Shown piece by piece: positions 1-5,173 of a stretch of DNA of 5,173 nucleotides; position 1 is the stretch's first letter; each line of letters starts with the position of its first letter. A program made the position numbers and the translations under genes. The notes beneath the pieces were generated by a model. That model ran no database searches and had not been told where the DNA came from. It was given only the letters and a program-made list of their open reading frames with translations. Origin of the DNA: Pseudomonadota bacterium (lineage in GTDB: Bacteria; Pseudomonadota; Alphaproteobacteria; Rhizobiales; Hyphomicrobiaceae); NCBI GenBank assembly GCA_023426855.1, contig JAEZBU010000284.1:1-5173 (forward strand). Direction: 5' to 3'.

Positions 1-180
1 AGCGCCGCCAAAAAGCGCTTCAAGTTCACTGCTACCGGCAAGGTGAAGGCCCAGGCCGCGGGTAAGCGGCACGGCATGATCAAGCGCACTGCCAAGTTCG
101 TTCGCAACGCGCGCGGCACCATGGTGCTGAACGACAGCGACGCCGGCATCGTCAAGAAGTACATGCCCTACAATCGCTGA
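1..180 (+). CDS. rpmI: 50S ribosomal protein L35, 3' part (5' end outside window)
   Basis: The reading frame is open from the first base and gives 59 residues before TGA at 178-180. It begins SAAKKRFKFTATGKVKAQ and ends KKYMPYNR. The AKKRFKFTATGKVK block, the KRHGMIKR(T) block and the very basic composition are characteristic of L35, a small protein of the large ribosomal subunit. Full-length L35 is usually about 65 residues, so roughly seven N-terminal codons (typically MPKLKTK) lie before the window. The gene is cut by the window edge and shows no sign of being broken. It is followed after 81 bases by rplT, the usual partner of rpmI in bacteria. In enterobacteria L20 represses translation of this pair, but the relevant leader would lie upstream and cannot be examined here. 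The 81-base gap shows no strong secondary structure. Confidence 0.96.
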   Translation, partial: SAAKKRFKFTATGKVKAQAAGKRHGMIKRTAKFVRNARGTMVLNDSDAGIVKKYMPYNR

Positions 181-261
181 GCCATTTCAACGGCTTGTCG
201 CCAACCGCGACGAACCGGAACCGGCTCATCCCGTACCCTTCATTTCTGACGGAGCAATCTC

Positions 262-639
262 ATGGCACGCGTCAAGCGCGGCGTTACCGCCCACGCCAAG
301 CACAAGAAAGTCCTCAAGGCCGCCAAGGGCTATTATGGCCGCCGCAAGAATACCATCCGGGTCGCCAAGCAGGCGGTCGAGAAGGCGCAGCAGTACCAGT
401 TCCGCGACCGCAAGCGTCGCAAGCGGACGTTCCGCGCACTCTGGATCCAGCGCATCAACGCTGCGGCCCGCGAACTTGGCTCTACCTACGGCCAGTTCAT
501 CAACGGCCTGACCAAGGCTGGCATCGAAGTCGACCGCAAGGTTCTGGCTGACATCGCCGTGCGCGACGCGGCGGCCTTCAAGGCGCTGGTCGACCAGGCT
601 GCTTCGGCTGTTGACTCCGCGAAGCCGGCTGCAGCCTAA
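262..639 (+). CDS. rplT: 50S ribosomal protein L20
   Basis: Encodes 125 residues beginning MARVKRGVTAHAKHKKVLK. L20 binds 23S rRNA, is needed early in assembly of the large subunit, and acts as a translational repressor of its own operon in several bacteria. Visible hallmarks are the basic N-terminal arm with AKGYYGRRKN (residues 21-30), the conserved KRTFRALWIQRIN segment (54-66), and the C-terminal RNA-binding part with YGQFINGL and R/K-rich helices (about 60-110). The last 15 or so residues (AASAVDSAKPAAA) are an Ala-rich extension beyond the roughly 117-residue enterobacterial form; such tails are common in alphaproteobacteria. The ATG at 262 is supported by ACGGAG at 249-254, seven bases upstream, and by the near-universal MARVKRG start. 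The overlapping frame-3 ORF at 195-551 is a shadow of this gene. Confidence 0.98.
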   Translation: MARVKRGVTAHAKHKKVLKAAKGYYGRRKNTIRVAKQAVEKAQQYQFRDRKRRKRTFRALWIQRINAAARELGSTYGQFINGLTKAGIEVDRKVLADIAVRDAAAFKALVDQAASAVDSAKPAAA

Positions 640-654
640 GGGCTGCTTTCGGCT
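623..654 (+). terminator. Stem-loop spanning the rplT stop codon; possible attenuator or weak terminator
   Basis: GCAGCC (631-636) pairs perfectly with GGCTGC (641-646) across a TAAG loop that contains part of the rplT stop codon (637-639). Outside a 3x3 internal loop, AGCCG (623-627) pairs with CGGCT (650-654). Only three T's (647-649) follow the inner stem, so a classical rho-independent terminator is not well supported. The structure lies 38 bases before the pheS start codon. It could reduce read-through from the ribosomal protein genes into pheS, protect a processed 3' end, or be a by-product of GC-rich sequence. The pairing is seen directly; the function is inferred. Confidence 0.3.
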
Positions 655-691
655 GACCGCCCGCTGCTGAACCGCCAGGGGACCCGGACAG

Positions 692-1780
692 ATGTCGACG
701 TTTCCTGAACTCGACGCGCTTCAGGCTGAGTTGCTGGCACAGATCGCCGCTGCAGGCGATCTGGCCGCGCTCGAACAGGTGCGCATCGCGGCGCTCGGCA
801 AGAAGGGCCGCGTTTCCGAGCAGATGACGCGTCTGGGCTCGCTCCCCGGCGACCAGCGCAAGGCCTTCGGCCAAGCCACCAATATCCTCAAGAACGCCGT
901 AACCGAGGCGCTCGACGCACAGAAAGCGCGCCTCGAAGCCTCCGCGCTCGATGCCCGTCTCGCTAACGAGCGCGCCGACGTCACGCTGCCGGTGCGGCTC
1001 GGCCCGCTGGCGGAAGGCCGCATTCATCCGGTCTCGCAGGTGTTCGACGAGGTCATCGAGATCTTCGCCGACATGGGCTTCTCGGTCGCCGAAGGCCCGG
1101 ATATCGAGACCGACGACTACAATTTCACCAAGCTGAACATCCCGGCCGAGCATCCCGCGCGGCAGGAGCATGACACCTTCTACCTGCGTGACACCGCTTC
1201 CGCGGACGGCCGCAACAGTGGGCGCATGGTTCTGCGCACGCACACCAGTCCGGTGCAGATCCGCACCATGCTGACCCAGCCGCCGCCGATCCGCATCATC
1301 GCCCCGGGCCGCGTCTACCGCTCCGACAGCGACCAGACGCACACGCCGATGTTCCACCAGATCGAGGGCCTCGTCATCGACGAGGCCACGCATCTCGGAC
1401 ACCTCAAGTGGGTGCTGGAGGAGTTCTGCAAGGCGTTCTTCGAGGTGGATGAGGTTAAGATGCGCTTCCGCGCGTCGCACTTCCCGTTCACCGAGCCGTC
1501 GATGGAAGTGGACCTCGATGCGGCCGCCATCGGCAAGCCGGGACGTTGGCTCGAAATCCTCGGCTCCGGCATGGTGCATCCGAACGTCATCCGCAATTGC
1601 GGCCTGGATCCTGAGAAATATCAAGGCTTTGCCTTCGGCATGGGCCTGGATCGCATCACCATGCTGAAGTACGGCATCCCGGATCTGCGCGACATGTTCG
1701 CCGCCGATCTGCGCTGGATGCGTCACTACGGGTTTCTTGCCGTCGACGTACCGACCCTGGGTGGTGGCCTGTCGTCCTGA
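692..1780 (+). CDS. pheS: Phenylalanyl-tRNA synthetase alpha subunit
   Basis: Encodes 362 residues. PheS carries the class II active site that activates Phe with ATP and charges tRNA-Phe; it works in the cytoplasm as an (alpha-beta)2 tetramer with PheT. Residues 1-100 are the Ala/Leu/Lys-rich N-terminal helical arm, with RIAALGKKGRVSEQM at 31-45. Class II motif 1 is around 112-130 (HPVSQVFDEV), motif 2 around 206-230 (GRVYRSDSDQTHTPMFHQIEG) and motif 3 at 312-325 (GFAFGMGLDRITML). By alignment from memory with Thermus and E. coli PheS, the Phe pocket corresponds to H184, S186, Q223, E225, F264, F266 and A314; all are present. Relative to E. coli (327 residues) there is an insert around 166-178 and a C-terminal tail after 346, both of a kind seen in alphaproteobacterial PheS. 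The ATG at 692 has AGGGGA at 677-682, nine bases upstream. The partner gene pheT is separated from it by one other gene. Confidence 0.98.
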   Translation: MSTFPELDALQAELLAQIAAAGDLAALEQVRIAALGKKGRVSEQMTRLGSLPGDQRKAFGQATNILKNAVTEALDAQKARLEASALDARLANERADVTLPVRLGPLAEGRIHPVSQVFDEVIEIFADMGFSVAEGPDIETDDYNFTKLNIPAEHPARQEHDTFYLRDTASADGRNSGRMVLRTHTSPVQIRTMLTQPPPIRIIAPGRVYRSDSDQTHTPMFHQIEGLVIDEATHLGHLKWVLEEFCKAFFEVDEVKMRFRASHFPFTEPSMEVDLDAAAIGKPGRWLEILGSGMVHPNVIRNCGLDPEKYQGFAFGMGLDRITMLKYGIPDLRDMFAADLRWMRHYGFLAVDVPTLGGGLSS

Positions 1781-1810
1781 CGTCTGCCACTCTGACGGCG
1801 AAGCAGACGT
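1780..1810 (+). other. Stem-loop at the pheS stop codon
   Basis: ACGTCTGC (1780-1787) and GCAGACGT (1803-1810) form a perfect 8-bp stem with a 15-base loop. The left arm begins on the last base of the pheS TGA. In the loop, GCC (1786-1788) and GGC (1798-1800) offer a competing short pairing. No T tract follows, so I do not call it a terminator. Its position between pheS and the next gene fits an mRNA-stabilising 3' structure or a weak pause site, which is inference only. Confidence 0.3.
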
Positions 1811-1836
1811 GATCCAGCAGCCGTTGGCATCGGCTT

Positions 1837-1843
1837 GAAGGGG
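1837..1843 (+). promoter_or_regulatory. Ribosome binding site fixing the GTG start at 1852
   Basis: GAAGGGG lies eight bases before GTG at 1852. There is no other start codon in frame between the upstream in-frame stop (TGA at 1810-1812) and Met20 of the product, and starting at Met20 or Met21 would cut the first membrane segment in half. The GTG start is therefore preferred. Confidence 0.6.
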
Positions 1844-1851
1844 CGCCAACC

Positions 1852-2412
1852 GTGCCGACTGCATTGACCACCGATCCTGGCATCATACTGGCGGTCCTGA
1901 TCGCCGCGATGATGATCGCCGCGTCGGTGTTCATTCTGTTCTATCACGACCGCAAGCACCTCGAGATCGACCAATGGGTCGACTACGCGTTCAGCCGCGA
2001 CAGCCTGCGGCAAACGCTGATGTACTACCGCTTCATGGCGGTCTCGATGCTGGTGTTCTATGTTCTGTTCACCATCAGTTGCCTGATCCTGCAGGCCGAG
2101 GGCTACCAGCTCTTTACCGACGCCAGCAAGCAGCCGATCCACGCCGGGCCGATCGGCACGTCGCTGTTTACGATCGACCTGATCCTGCGCGGCGGCTTCT
2201 TCGACATCATGGAGCACTTCGAACTGGGCGTATCGTCGATCTTCATGAACCGGAAATCGTTGTGGTTCGTCTGGTACGCCTTCGTGTTCCGGATGTTCTA
2301 TGCTCTGACGCTGATCAAGATCCTGATTTCATTCGTCTGGATCTACGGGAAGATCCGGCGGGCGCGGCAGCACTACCGGCAGGCCAACAGTCAGCTCAGG
2401 ATGTTCGATTGA
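1852..2412 (+). CDS. Uncharacterised small inner-membrane protein encoded between pheS and pheT
   Basis: Encodes 186 residues from a GTG start; I do not recognise the family. Hydrophobic segments are seen at about 11-30 (IILAVLIAAMMIAASVFILF), 61-81 (FMAVSMLVFYVLFTISCLIL) and 137-166 (Trp/Phe/Tyr-rich, long enough for one long or two short helices). A fourth, amphipathic segment at about 101-120 contains D109 and R113 and may lie along the membrane. Charges follow the positive-inside rule for an N-out, C-in, three-helix protein: no basic residues before helix 1, a charged stretch YHDRKHLEIDQWVDYAFSRD after it, and a basic tail KIRRARQHYR (167-176). There is one cysteine (C77), no His/Asp metal cluster and no known catalytic motif. 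Helix 1 could be read as a signal anchor, but no cleavage site stands out. Codon use looks like its neighbours, arguing against recent acquisition. It is 71 bases after pheS and 116 before pheT on the same strand, so it is probably co-transcribed; that does not prove a role in tRNA charging. Confidence 0.85.
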   Translation: MPTALTTDPGIILAVLIAAMMIAASVFILFYHDRKHLEIDQWVDYAFSRDSLRQTLMYYRFMAVSMLVFYVLFTISCLILQAEGYQLFTDASKQPIHAGPIGTSLFTIDLILRGGFFDIMEHFELGVSSIFMNRKSLWFVWYAFVFRMFYALTLIKILISFVWIYGKIRRARQHYRQANSQLRMFD

Positions 2413-2432
2413 CGGCCCTTTTTGACGTTTGA

Positions 2433-2452
2433 CTTGGCGGCTGCTGGCCAAG
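2433..2452 (+). other. Short stem-loop in the gap upstream of pheT
   Basis: CTTGGC (2433-2438) pairs with GCCAAG (2447-2452) around an 8-base loop, about 76 bases before the pheT start. A T5 run (2419-2423) sits before it rather than after, so it is not a terminator on the + strand. The gap (2413-2528) contains no run of Phe codons behind a start codon, hence no evident PheM-like attenuation leader. Function unknown; it may be chance in GC-rich DNA. Confidence 0.2.
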
Positions 2453-2528
2453 GGGGTAAGACCCACACGGCCGGGCGCGCTTCATTTGCCCGACACTTCA
2501 TCCAGACTTCGCGGACCAGAAGACGACA

Positions 2529-4958
2529 ATGAAATTCACGCTGTCCTGGCTCAAGGATCATCTCGACACCGACACCCCGATCGACGAGATCGCGACCAAG
2601 CTGTCCGCGATCGGGCTGGAGGTCGAGGACATCGACAATCCCGCGGAGAAGCTGGCGCCGTTTACCATCGCGCGCGTGCTCGATGCCAAGCAGCATCCGA
2701 ATGCCGATCGGCTGCGTGTGTGCCAGGTCGAAATCGCGCCCGGCCAGCCGCCGGTTGAGGTGGTCTGCGGCGCGCCGAACGCCAAGACCGGCCTCGTCGG
2801 CGTGTTCGCGCCGCTCGGCAGCCATATCCCCGGCACCGGCATCACACTGGACAAGCGCCCTGTGCGCGGCATCGTCTCCAACGGCATGCTGCTGTCGGAG
2901 CGCGAGCTGGAGCTGTCCGAGGATCACAACGGCATCATCGAGCTGGACGCGTCATTCGCTGACAAGATCGGCACCCGCTACATCGACGCGCTTGGTCTCG
3001 ACGATCCCGTCATCGAAGTGAAGCTGACGCCCAACCGTCCGGATTGCACGGGCGTGCGCGGCATCGCGCGCGATCTCGCCGCGGCTGGTCTCGGCACACT
3101 CAAGCCGGAGCCGAAACTCGCCAAGGTCGAAGGCAGCTTCGATTGCCCGATCGAGATCCGCGTCGACTTCTCGCCGGAAACCTTGAGCGCCTGCCCCGTG
3201 TTCGCCGGTCGCTATGTGCGCGGCGTCAAGAACGGCCCGTCCCCAGACTGGATGCAGGCGCGACTGAAGGCGGTCGGTCTTCGTCCGATCAGCGCGCTGG
3301 TGGACGTCACCAACTACATCTCGCTCGATCGTGGCCGGCCGCTGCACGTCTATGACGCCGACAAGCTGAAGGGCGCGATCCGGGCACGCCTCGGCAAGAC
3401 CGGCGAGTCGTTCCTCGCCCTCGATGGCCGCACCTATACCGTTGACGACACCATGTGCGTGATTGCCGACGATAGCGCCGTATTGGGCCTCGGCGGCATC
3501 ATGGGTGGCGAGGACTCCTCGTGCACTGAAACCACCACCAACGTGCTGATCGAAAGCGCCTACTTCGATCCGCTGCGCACGGCCGCGACCGGCCGCAAGG
3601 TCAGTCTCCAGACGGATGCGCGCTATCGCTTCGAGCGCGGCGTCGATCCGGCATTCGTCGGTCCCGGCCTCGATCTGGCGACGGATCTGATCATACAGGT
3701 CGCGGGCGGCGCACCGTCAAAGGCCCGCGTTGCCGGTGAAGCGCCGGAAGGCCGCAAGACCTTCGCGTTCGATTTCCGCCGCGTGCCGAAGCTGACCGGC
3801 CTCGCCGTCAAAGATAGCGATAGTCGTAAGATCCTGACCGCGCTCGGCTTCGAGATCGAAGGTAAGGGCCCGGAGGTACAAGTCACCCGCCCGAGCTGGC
3901 GTCCCGACGTGCACGGCTCGGCCGATCTGGTCGAAGAGATCGTGCGCATCATCGGGCTGGATCAAGTTCCGTCCACACCGCTGCCGCGCGTGTATGGCGT
4001 GACGCAGGCCGTGCTGACCGAGGGCCAGCGGCGTACCCGCCGTGCCCGGCGTGTTCTGGCAGGCCGCGGCATGGTCGAAGCCGTAACGTGGTCGTTCATT
4101 CCGCGTGCGCAGTCCGAGCTGTTCGGCGGCGGTGCCGAGTCGCTCGAACTGGCCAACCCGATTTCCGTCGAGATGTCATCGATGCGGCCGAGCATGCTGC
4201 CCGGCTTGCTGACGGCAGCCCAGCGTAACCGCAATCGCGGTTTCGCCAACATCGCCCTGTTCGAGATGGGACAGGCCTACGCCGGTGATCAGCCGAAGGA
4301 TCAGCGGCTCATCGCAGCGGGCGTGCGCGCAGGCGCGGCGCAACTGGCCGGCAGCGGGCGGCATTGGAGTGCGCCTGCCGAGGATGCGGGCGTGTTCGAC
4401 GTGAAGGCCGATGTGTTCGCAGTGTTGGCGGCCCTCGGCGTAGATGCCAGCCGCGCGCAGATCGTTCGGGAGGCACCCGCTTGGTATCACCCCGGCCGTT
4501 CGGGCGTGCTGCGTCTGGGCCCGAAGAACGTCCTGGCGCATTTCGGTGAGTTGCATCCAAAGATGCTGGCCGCGCTCGACGTTGCGGCGCCTGCCGCAGC
4601 CTTCGAGATCTTCCTGGATGCCCTGCCACCTGAGAAGAAGCGGTCGCGGGCGCGTCCGGCGATGACGTCTGCGGACCTGCTGCCGGTGCGGCGCGACTTC
4701 GCGTTCATCCTCGATGAAGCGGTTTCCGCGGGCGATGTGATGAAGGCGGCATCCGGCGCGGACAAGGCGCTGATTGCAGACGTCACCGTGTTCGACGTGT
4801 TCGTCGGCAAGAGCCTGGGCGACGGCAAGAAATCCGTCGGTGTGGAAGTCACGCTGCAGCCGAAAGAGCGCACGCTGACCGACGCCGAGATCGAGGCCGT
4901 CGCCAAGAAGGTGATCGCCGAGGTGAAGCGCGCAACGGGCGGCGAAATCCGCGGCTGA
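2529..4958 (+). CDS. pheT: Phenylalanyl-tRNA synthetase beta subunit
   Basis: Encodes 809 residues, close to the usual bacterial length of about 800. PheT binds tRNA-Phe and hydrolyses mischarged Tyr-tRNA-Phe, and is the partner of PheS. In order: an N-terminal helical part (1-40); the OB-fold tRNA-binding domain (about 43-150) with HPNADRLRVCQV, VVCGAPN (78-84) and SNGMLLSERELEL (117-129); LTPNRPDC (166-173); the B3/B4 editing domain (about 215-395) with GRPLHVYD, GGIMGGEDS and QTDARYRFERGVDP; the B5 domain (about 405-480) with RPSWRPDVHGSADLVEEIVRI; a degenerate synthetase-like core (about 485-695) with MRPSMLPGLL (552-561), LFEMG, WYHPGRSG (652-659) and GELHPK; and the C-terminal FDX-ACB anticodon-binding domain (about 712-808) with PVRRDFAFILD (719-729) and ERTLTD. 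By memory of the E. coli editing site, H273, E342, T362 and A364 match the expected residues, so editing should be intact. The ATG at 2529 starts the standard MKFTLSWLKDHL, although only a weak AGAAG (2518-2522) precedes it. Confidence 0.98.
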   Translation: MKFTLSWLKDHLDTDTPIDEIATKLSAIGLEVEDIDNPAEKLAPFTIARVLDAKQHPNADRLRVCQVEIAPGQPPVEVVCGAPNAKTGLVGVFAPLGSHIPGTGITLDKRPVRGIVSNGMLLSERELELSEDHNGIIELDASFADKIGTRYIDALGLDDPVIEVKLTPNRPDCTGVRGIARDLAAAGLGTLKPEPKLAKVEGSFDCPIEIRVDFSPETLSACPVFAGRYVRGVKNGPSPDWMQARLKAVGLRPISALVDVTNYISLDRGRPLHVYDADKLKGAIRARLGKTGESFLALDGRTYTVDDTMCVIADDSAVLGLGGIMGGEDSSCTETTTNVLIESAYFDPLRTAATGRKVSLQTDARYRFERGVDPAFVGPGLDLATDLIIQVAGGAPSKARVAGEAPEGRKTFAFDFRRVPKLTGLAVKDSDSRKILTALGFEIEGKGPEVQVTRPSWRPDVHGSADLVEEIVRIIGLDQVPSTPLPRVYGVTQAVLTEGQRRTRRARRVLAGRGMVEAVTWSFIPRAQSELFGGGAESLELANPISVEMSSMRPSMLPGLLTAAQRNRNRGFANIALFEMGQAYAGDQPKDQRLIAAGVRAGAAQLAGSGRHWSAPAEDAGVFDVKADVFAVLAALGVDASRAQIVREAPAWYHPGRSGVLRLGPKNVLAHFGELHPKMLAALDVAAPAAAFEIFLDALPPEKKRSRARPAMTSADLLPVRRDFAFILDEAVSAGDVMKAASGADKALIADVTVFDVFVGKSLGDGKKSVGVEVTLQPKERTLTDAEIEAVAKKVIAEVKRATGGEIRG

Positions 4959-4989
4959 GCTCGCACGTTTCCGAACCAGAAGTAGTGCC

Positions 4990-5012
4990 CCCTCTCCCCA
5001 TCGGGGAGAGGG
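4990..5012. repeat. Perfect 10-bp hairpin downstream of pheT (REP-like; possible terminator)
   Basis: CCCTCTCCCC (4990-4999) and GGGGAGAGGG (5003-5012) form a perfect 10-bp stem with a 3-base ATC loop, 31 bases after the pheT stop codon. The bases after it (AGATTAAG) contain no T tract, so intrinsic termination is uncertain even though the position is right for the end of the operon. Hairpins of the CTCTCCCC/GGGGAGAG type are, from general knowledge, scattered between genes in Bradyrhizobium-like genomes, which fits a dispersed REP-like repeat that may also help end or protect the transcript. Confidence 0.6.
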
Positions 5013-5035
5013 AGATTAAGCGCGCACTCCGATGT

Positions 5036-5082
5036 TTCAATCTAATCGGAACAACTCTAGGGCATTTCCGATTTAGGTCGAA
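5036..5082. repeat. Imperfect inverted repeat, rhizobial dispersed-repeat type
   Basis: TTCAATCTAATCGGAA (5036-5051) is matched in inverse by TTCCGATTTAGGTCGAA (5066-5082); the arms agree at 14 positions, with two mismatches and one extra base. The 14-base loop contains CTCTAGGG. The segment is clearly more AT-rich than its surroundings and has no coding signal. The arms and the CTCTAG centre resemble a non-coding palindromic repeat I associate with Rhizobiales genomes, from recall and not from a search. An additional short pairing, TCCGAT (5028-5033) with ATCGGA (5045-5050), competes with the left arm. Confidence 0.55.
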
Positions 5083-5097
5083 TGTTGTCCCCTCCTG

Positions 5098-5173
5098 GTC
5101 ATCCCGGGCCTTGTGCCCGGGATCCATCTCTCGGCTGGCGTCGACATGTGCAGTTAGGTGGATCCCGGTGACA
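5098..5173. repeat. GTCATCCCGGG-type palindromic repeat, running to the window end
   Basis: ATCCCGGGC (5101-5109) and GCCCGGGAT (5115-5123) form a perfect 9-bp hairpin with a 5-base loop. CCGGGATCCA (5117-5126) is also perfectly inverted as TGGATCCCGG (5159-5168), and the block is framed by GTCA (5098-5101) and TGAC (5169-5172). The small and large pairings exclude each other. GTCATCCCGG...CCGGGATCCA units are a well-known style of intergenic repeat in Rhizobiales and Caulobacter relatives. The right edge may continue outside the window, so the end given is only the visible one. Confidence 0.6.

Noticed and set aside
179..227. Pairings in the rpmI-rplT gap (GAGCC with GGCTC, AGCC with GGCT) as an L20 regulatory site
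   Set aside because: Stems are only 4-5 bp and compete with each other, and known L20 operator structures lie upstream of rpmI or infC, outside this window.
195..551. Plus-strand 118-codon frame overlapping rplT
   Set aside because: Out-of-frame shadow of rplT with Pro/Arg/Gln-rich nonsense and no ribosome binding site.
578..1864. Long minus-strand open reading frame of 428 codons covering all of pheS
   Set aside because: It lies exactly antisense to a certain pheS gene, its product is a low-complexity Arg/Ala/Glu/His-rich sequence with no recognisable domain, and such open antisense frames are routine in GC-rich genes.
1726..2217. Minus-strand open reading frame of 163 codons overlapping the membrane protein gene
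   Set aside because: It overlaps the pheS 3' end and the + strand membrane gene. The + strand frame has a good ribosome binding site and coherent membrane helices, whereas the antisense product is a charged Arg/Asp/Gln-rich sequence of shadow type.
2382..2423. Terminator at the end of the membrane protein gene, based on the T5 run at 2419-2423
   Set aside because: No stable GC-rich stem immediately precedes the T run; only a 4-bp GTCA/TGAC pairing with a long loop can be drawn.
2422..2461. Possible promoter (TTGACG or TTGACT) upstream of pheT
   Set aside because: The -35-like hexamers are present, but no acceptable -10 sequence occurs at 16-18 bases; the nearest candidate, GTAAGA, is too distant and a poor match.
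4849..5127. Minus-strand 92-codon frame spanning the pheT end and the repeat region
   Set aside because: It runs through palindromic repeats and antisense to pheT, and the product is Arg/Ser-rich with no family resemblance.

Overview
The window is an ordinary housekeeping translation locus. All genes lie on the + strand in the order rpmI (3' part only) - rplT - pheS - an uncharacterised small membrane protein gene - pheT, followed by a 215-base non-coding tail rich in inverted repeats. The high GC content, the PheS with an internal insert and a C-terminal tail ending in a VPTLGGGLSS-like sequence, the rpmI-rplT-pheS-pheT layout and the style of the downstream repeats all suggest an alphaproteobacterium of the Rhizobiales. 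My best guess is the Bradyrhizobium/Afipia/Rhodopseudomonas group (Nitrobacteraceae). The family-level placement is an inference from recall, not a search.

Region by region: positions 1-180 encode the last 59 residues of ribosomal protein L35. An 81-base gap leads to rplT (L20, 262-639). A 52-base gap, with a stem-loop spanning the rplT stop codon, leads to pheS (692-1780). After a 71-base gap with another stem-loop at the pheS stop codon comes a GTG-started gene for a 186-residue protein with about three membrane segments (1852-2412), which I do not recognise. A 116-base gap precedes pheT (2529-4958). The tail (4959-5173) holds a perfect 10-bp hairpin, an AT-richer imperfect inverted repeat of about 47 bases, and a GTCATCCCGGG-type palindromic repeat that runs to the window edge.

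The genes fit together as a translation unit. L35 and L20 are large-subunit ribosomal proteins, and PheS and PheT form the (alpha-beta)2 phenylalanyl-tRNA synthetase. The short same-strand gaps are compatible with one operon, although the stem-loops between genes could partly uncouple expression. No promoter, RNA gene, CRISPR array or transposase gene can be supported. I found no convincing new system. The points most worth a second look are the membrane protein gene separating the two synthetase subunits and the repeat cluster downstream of pheT.
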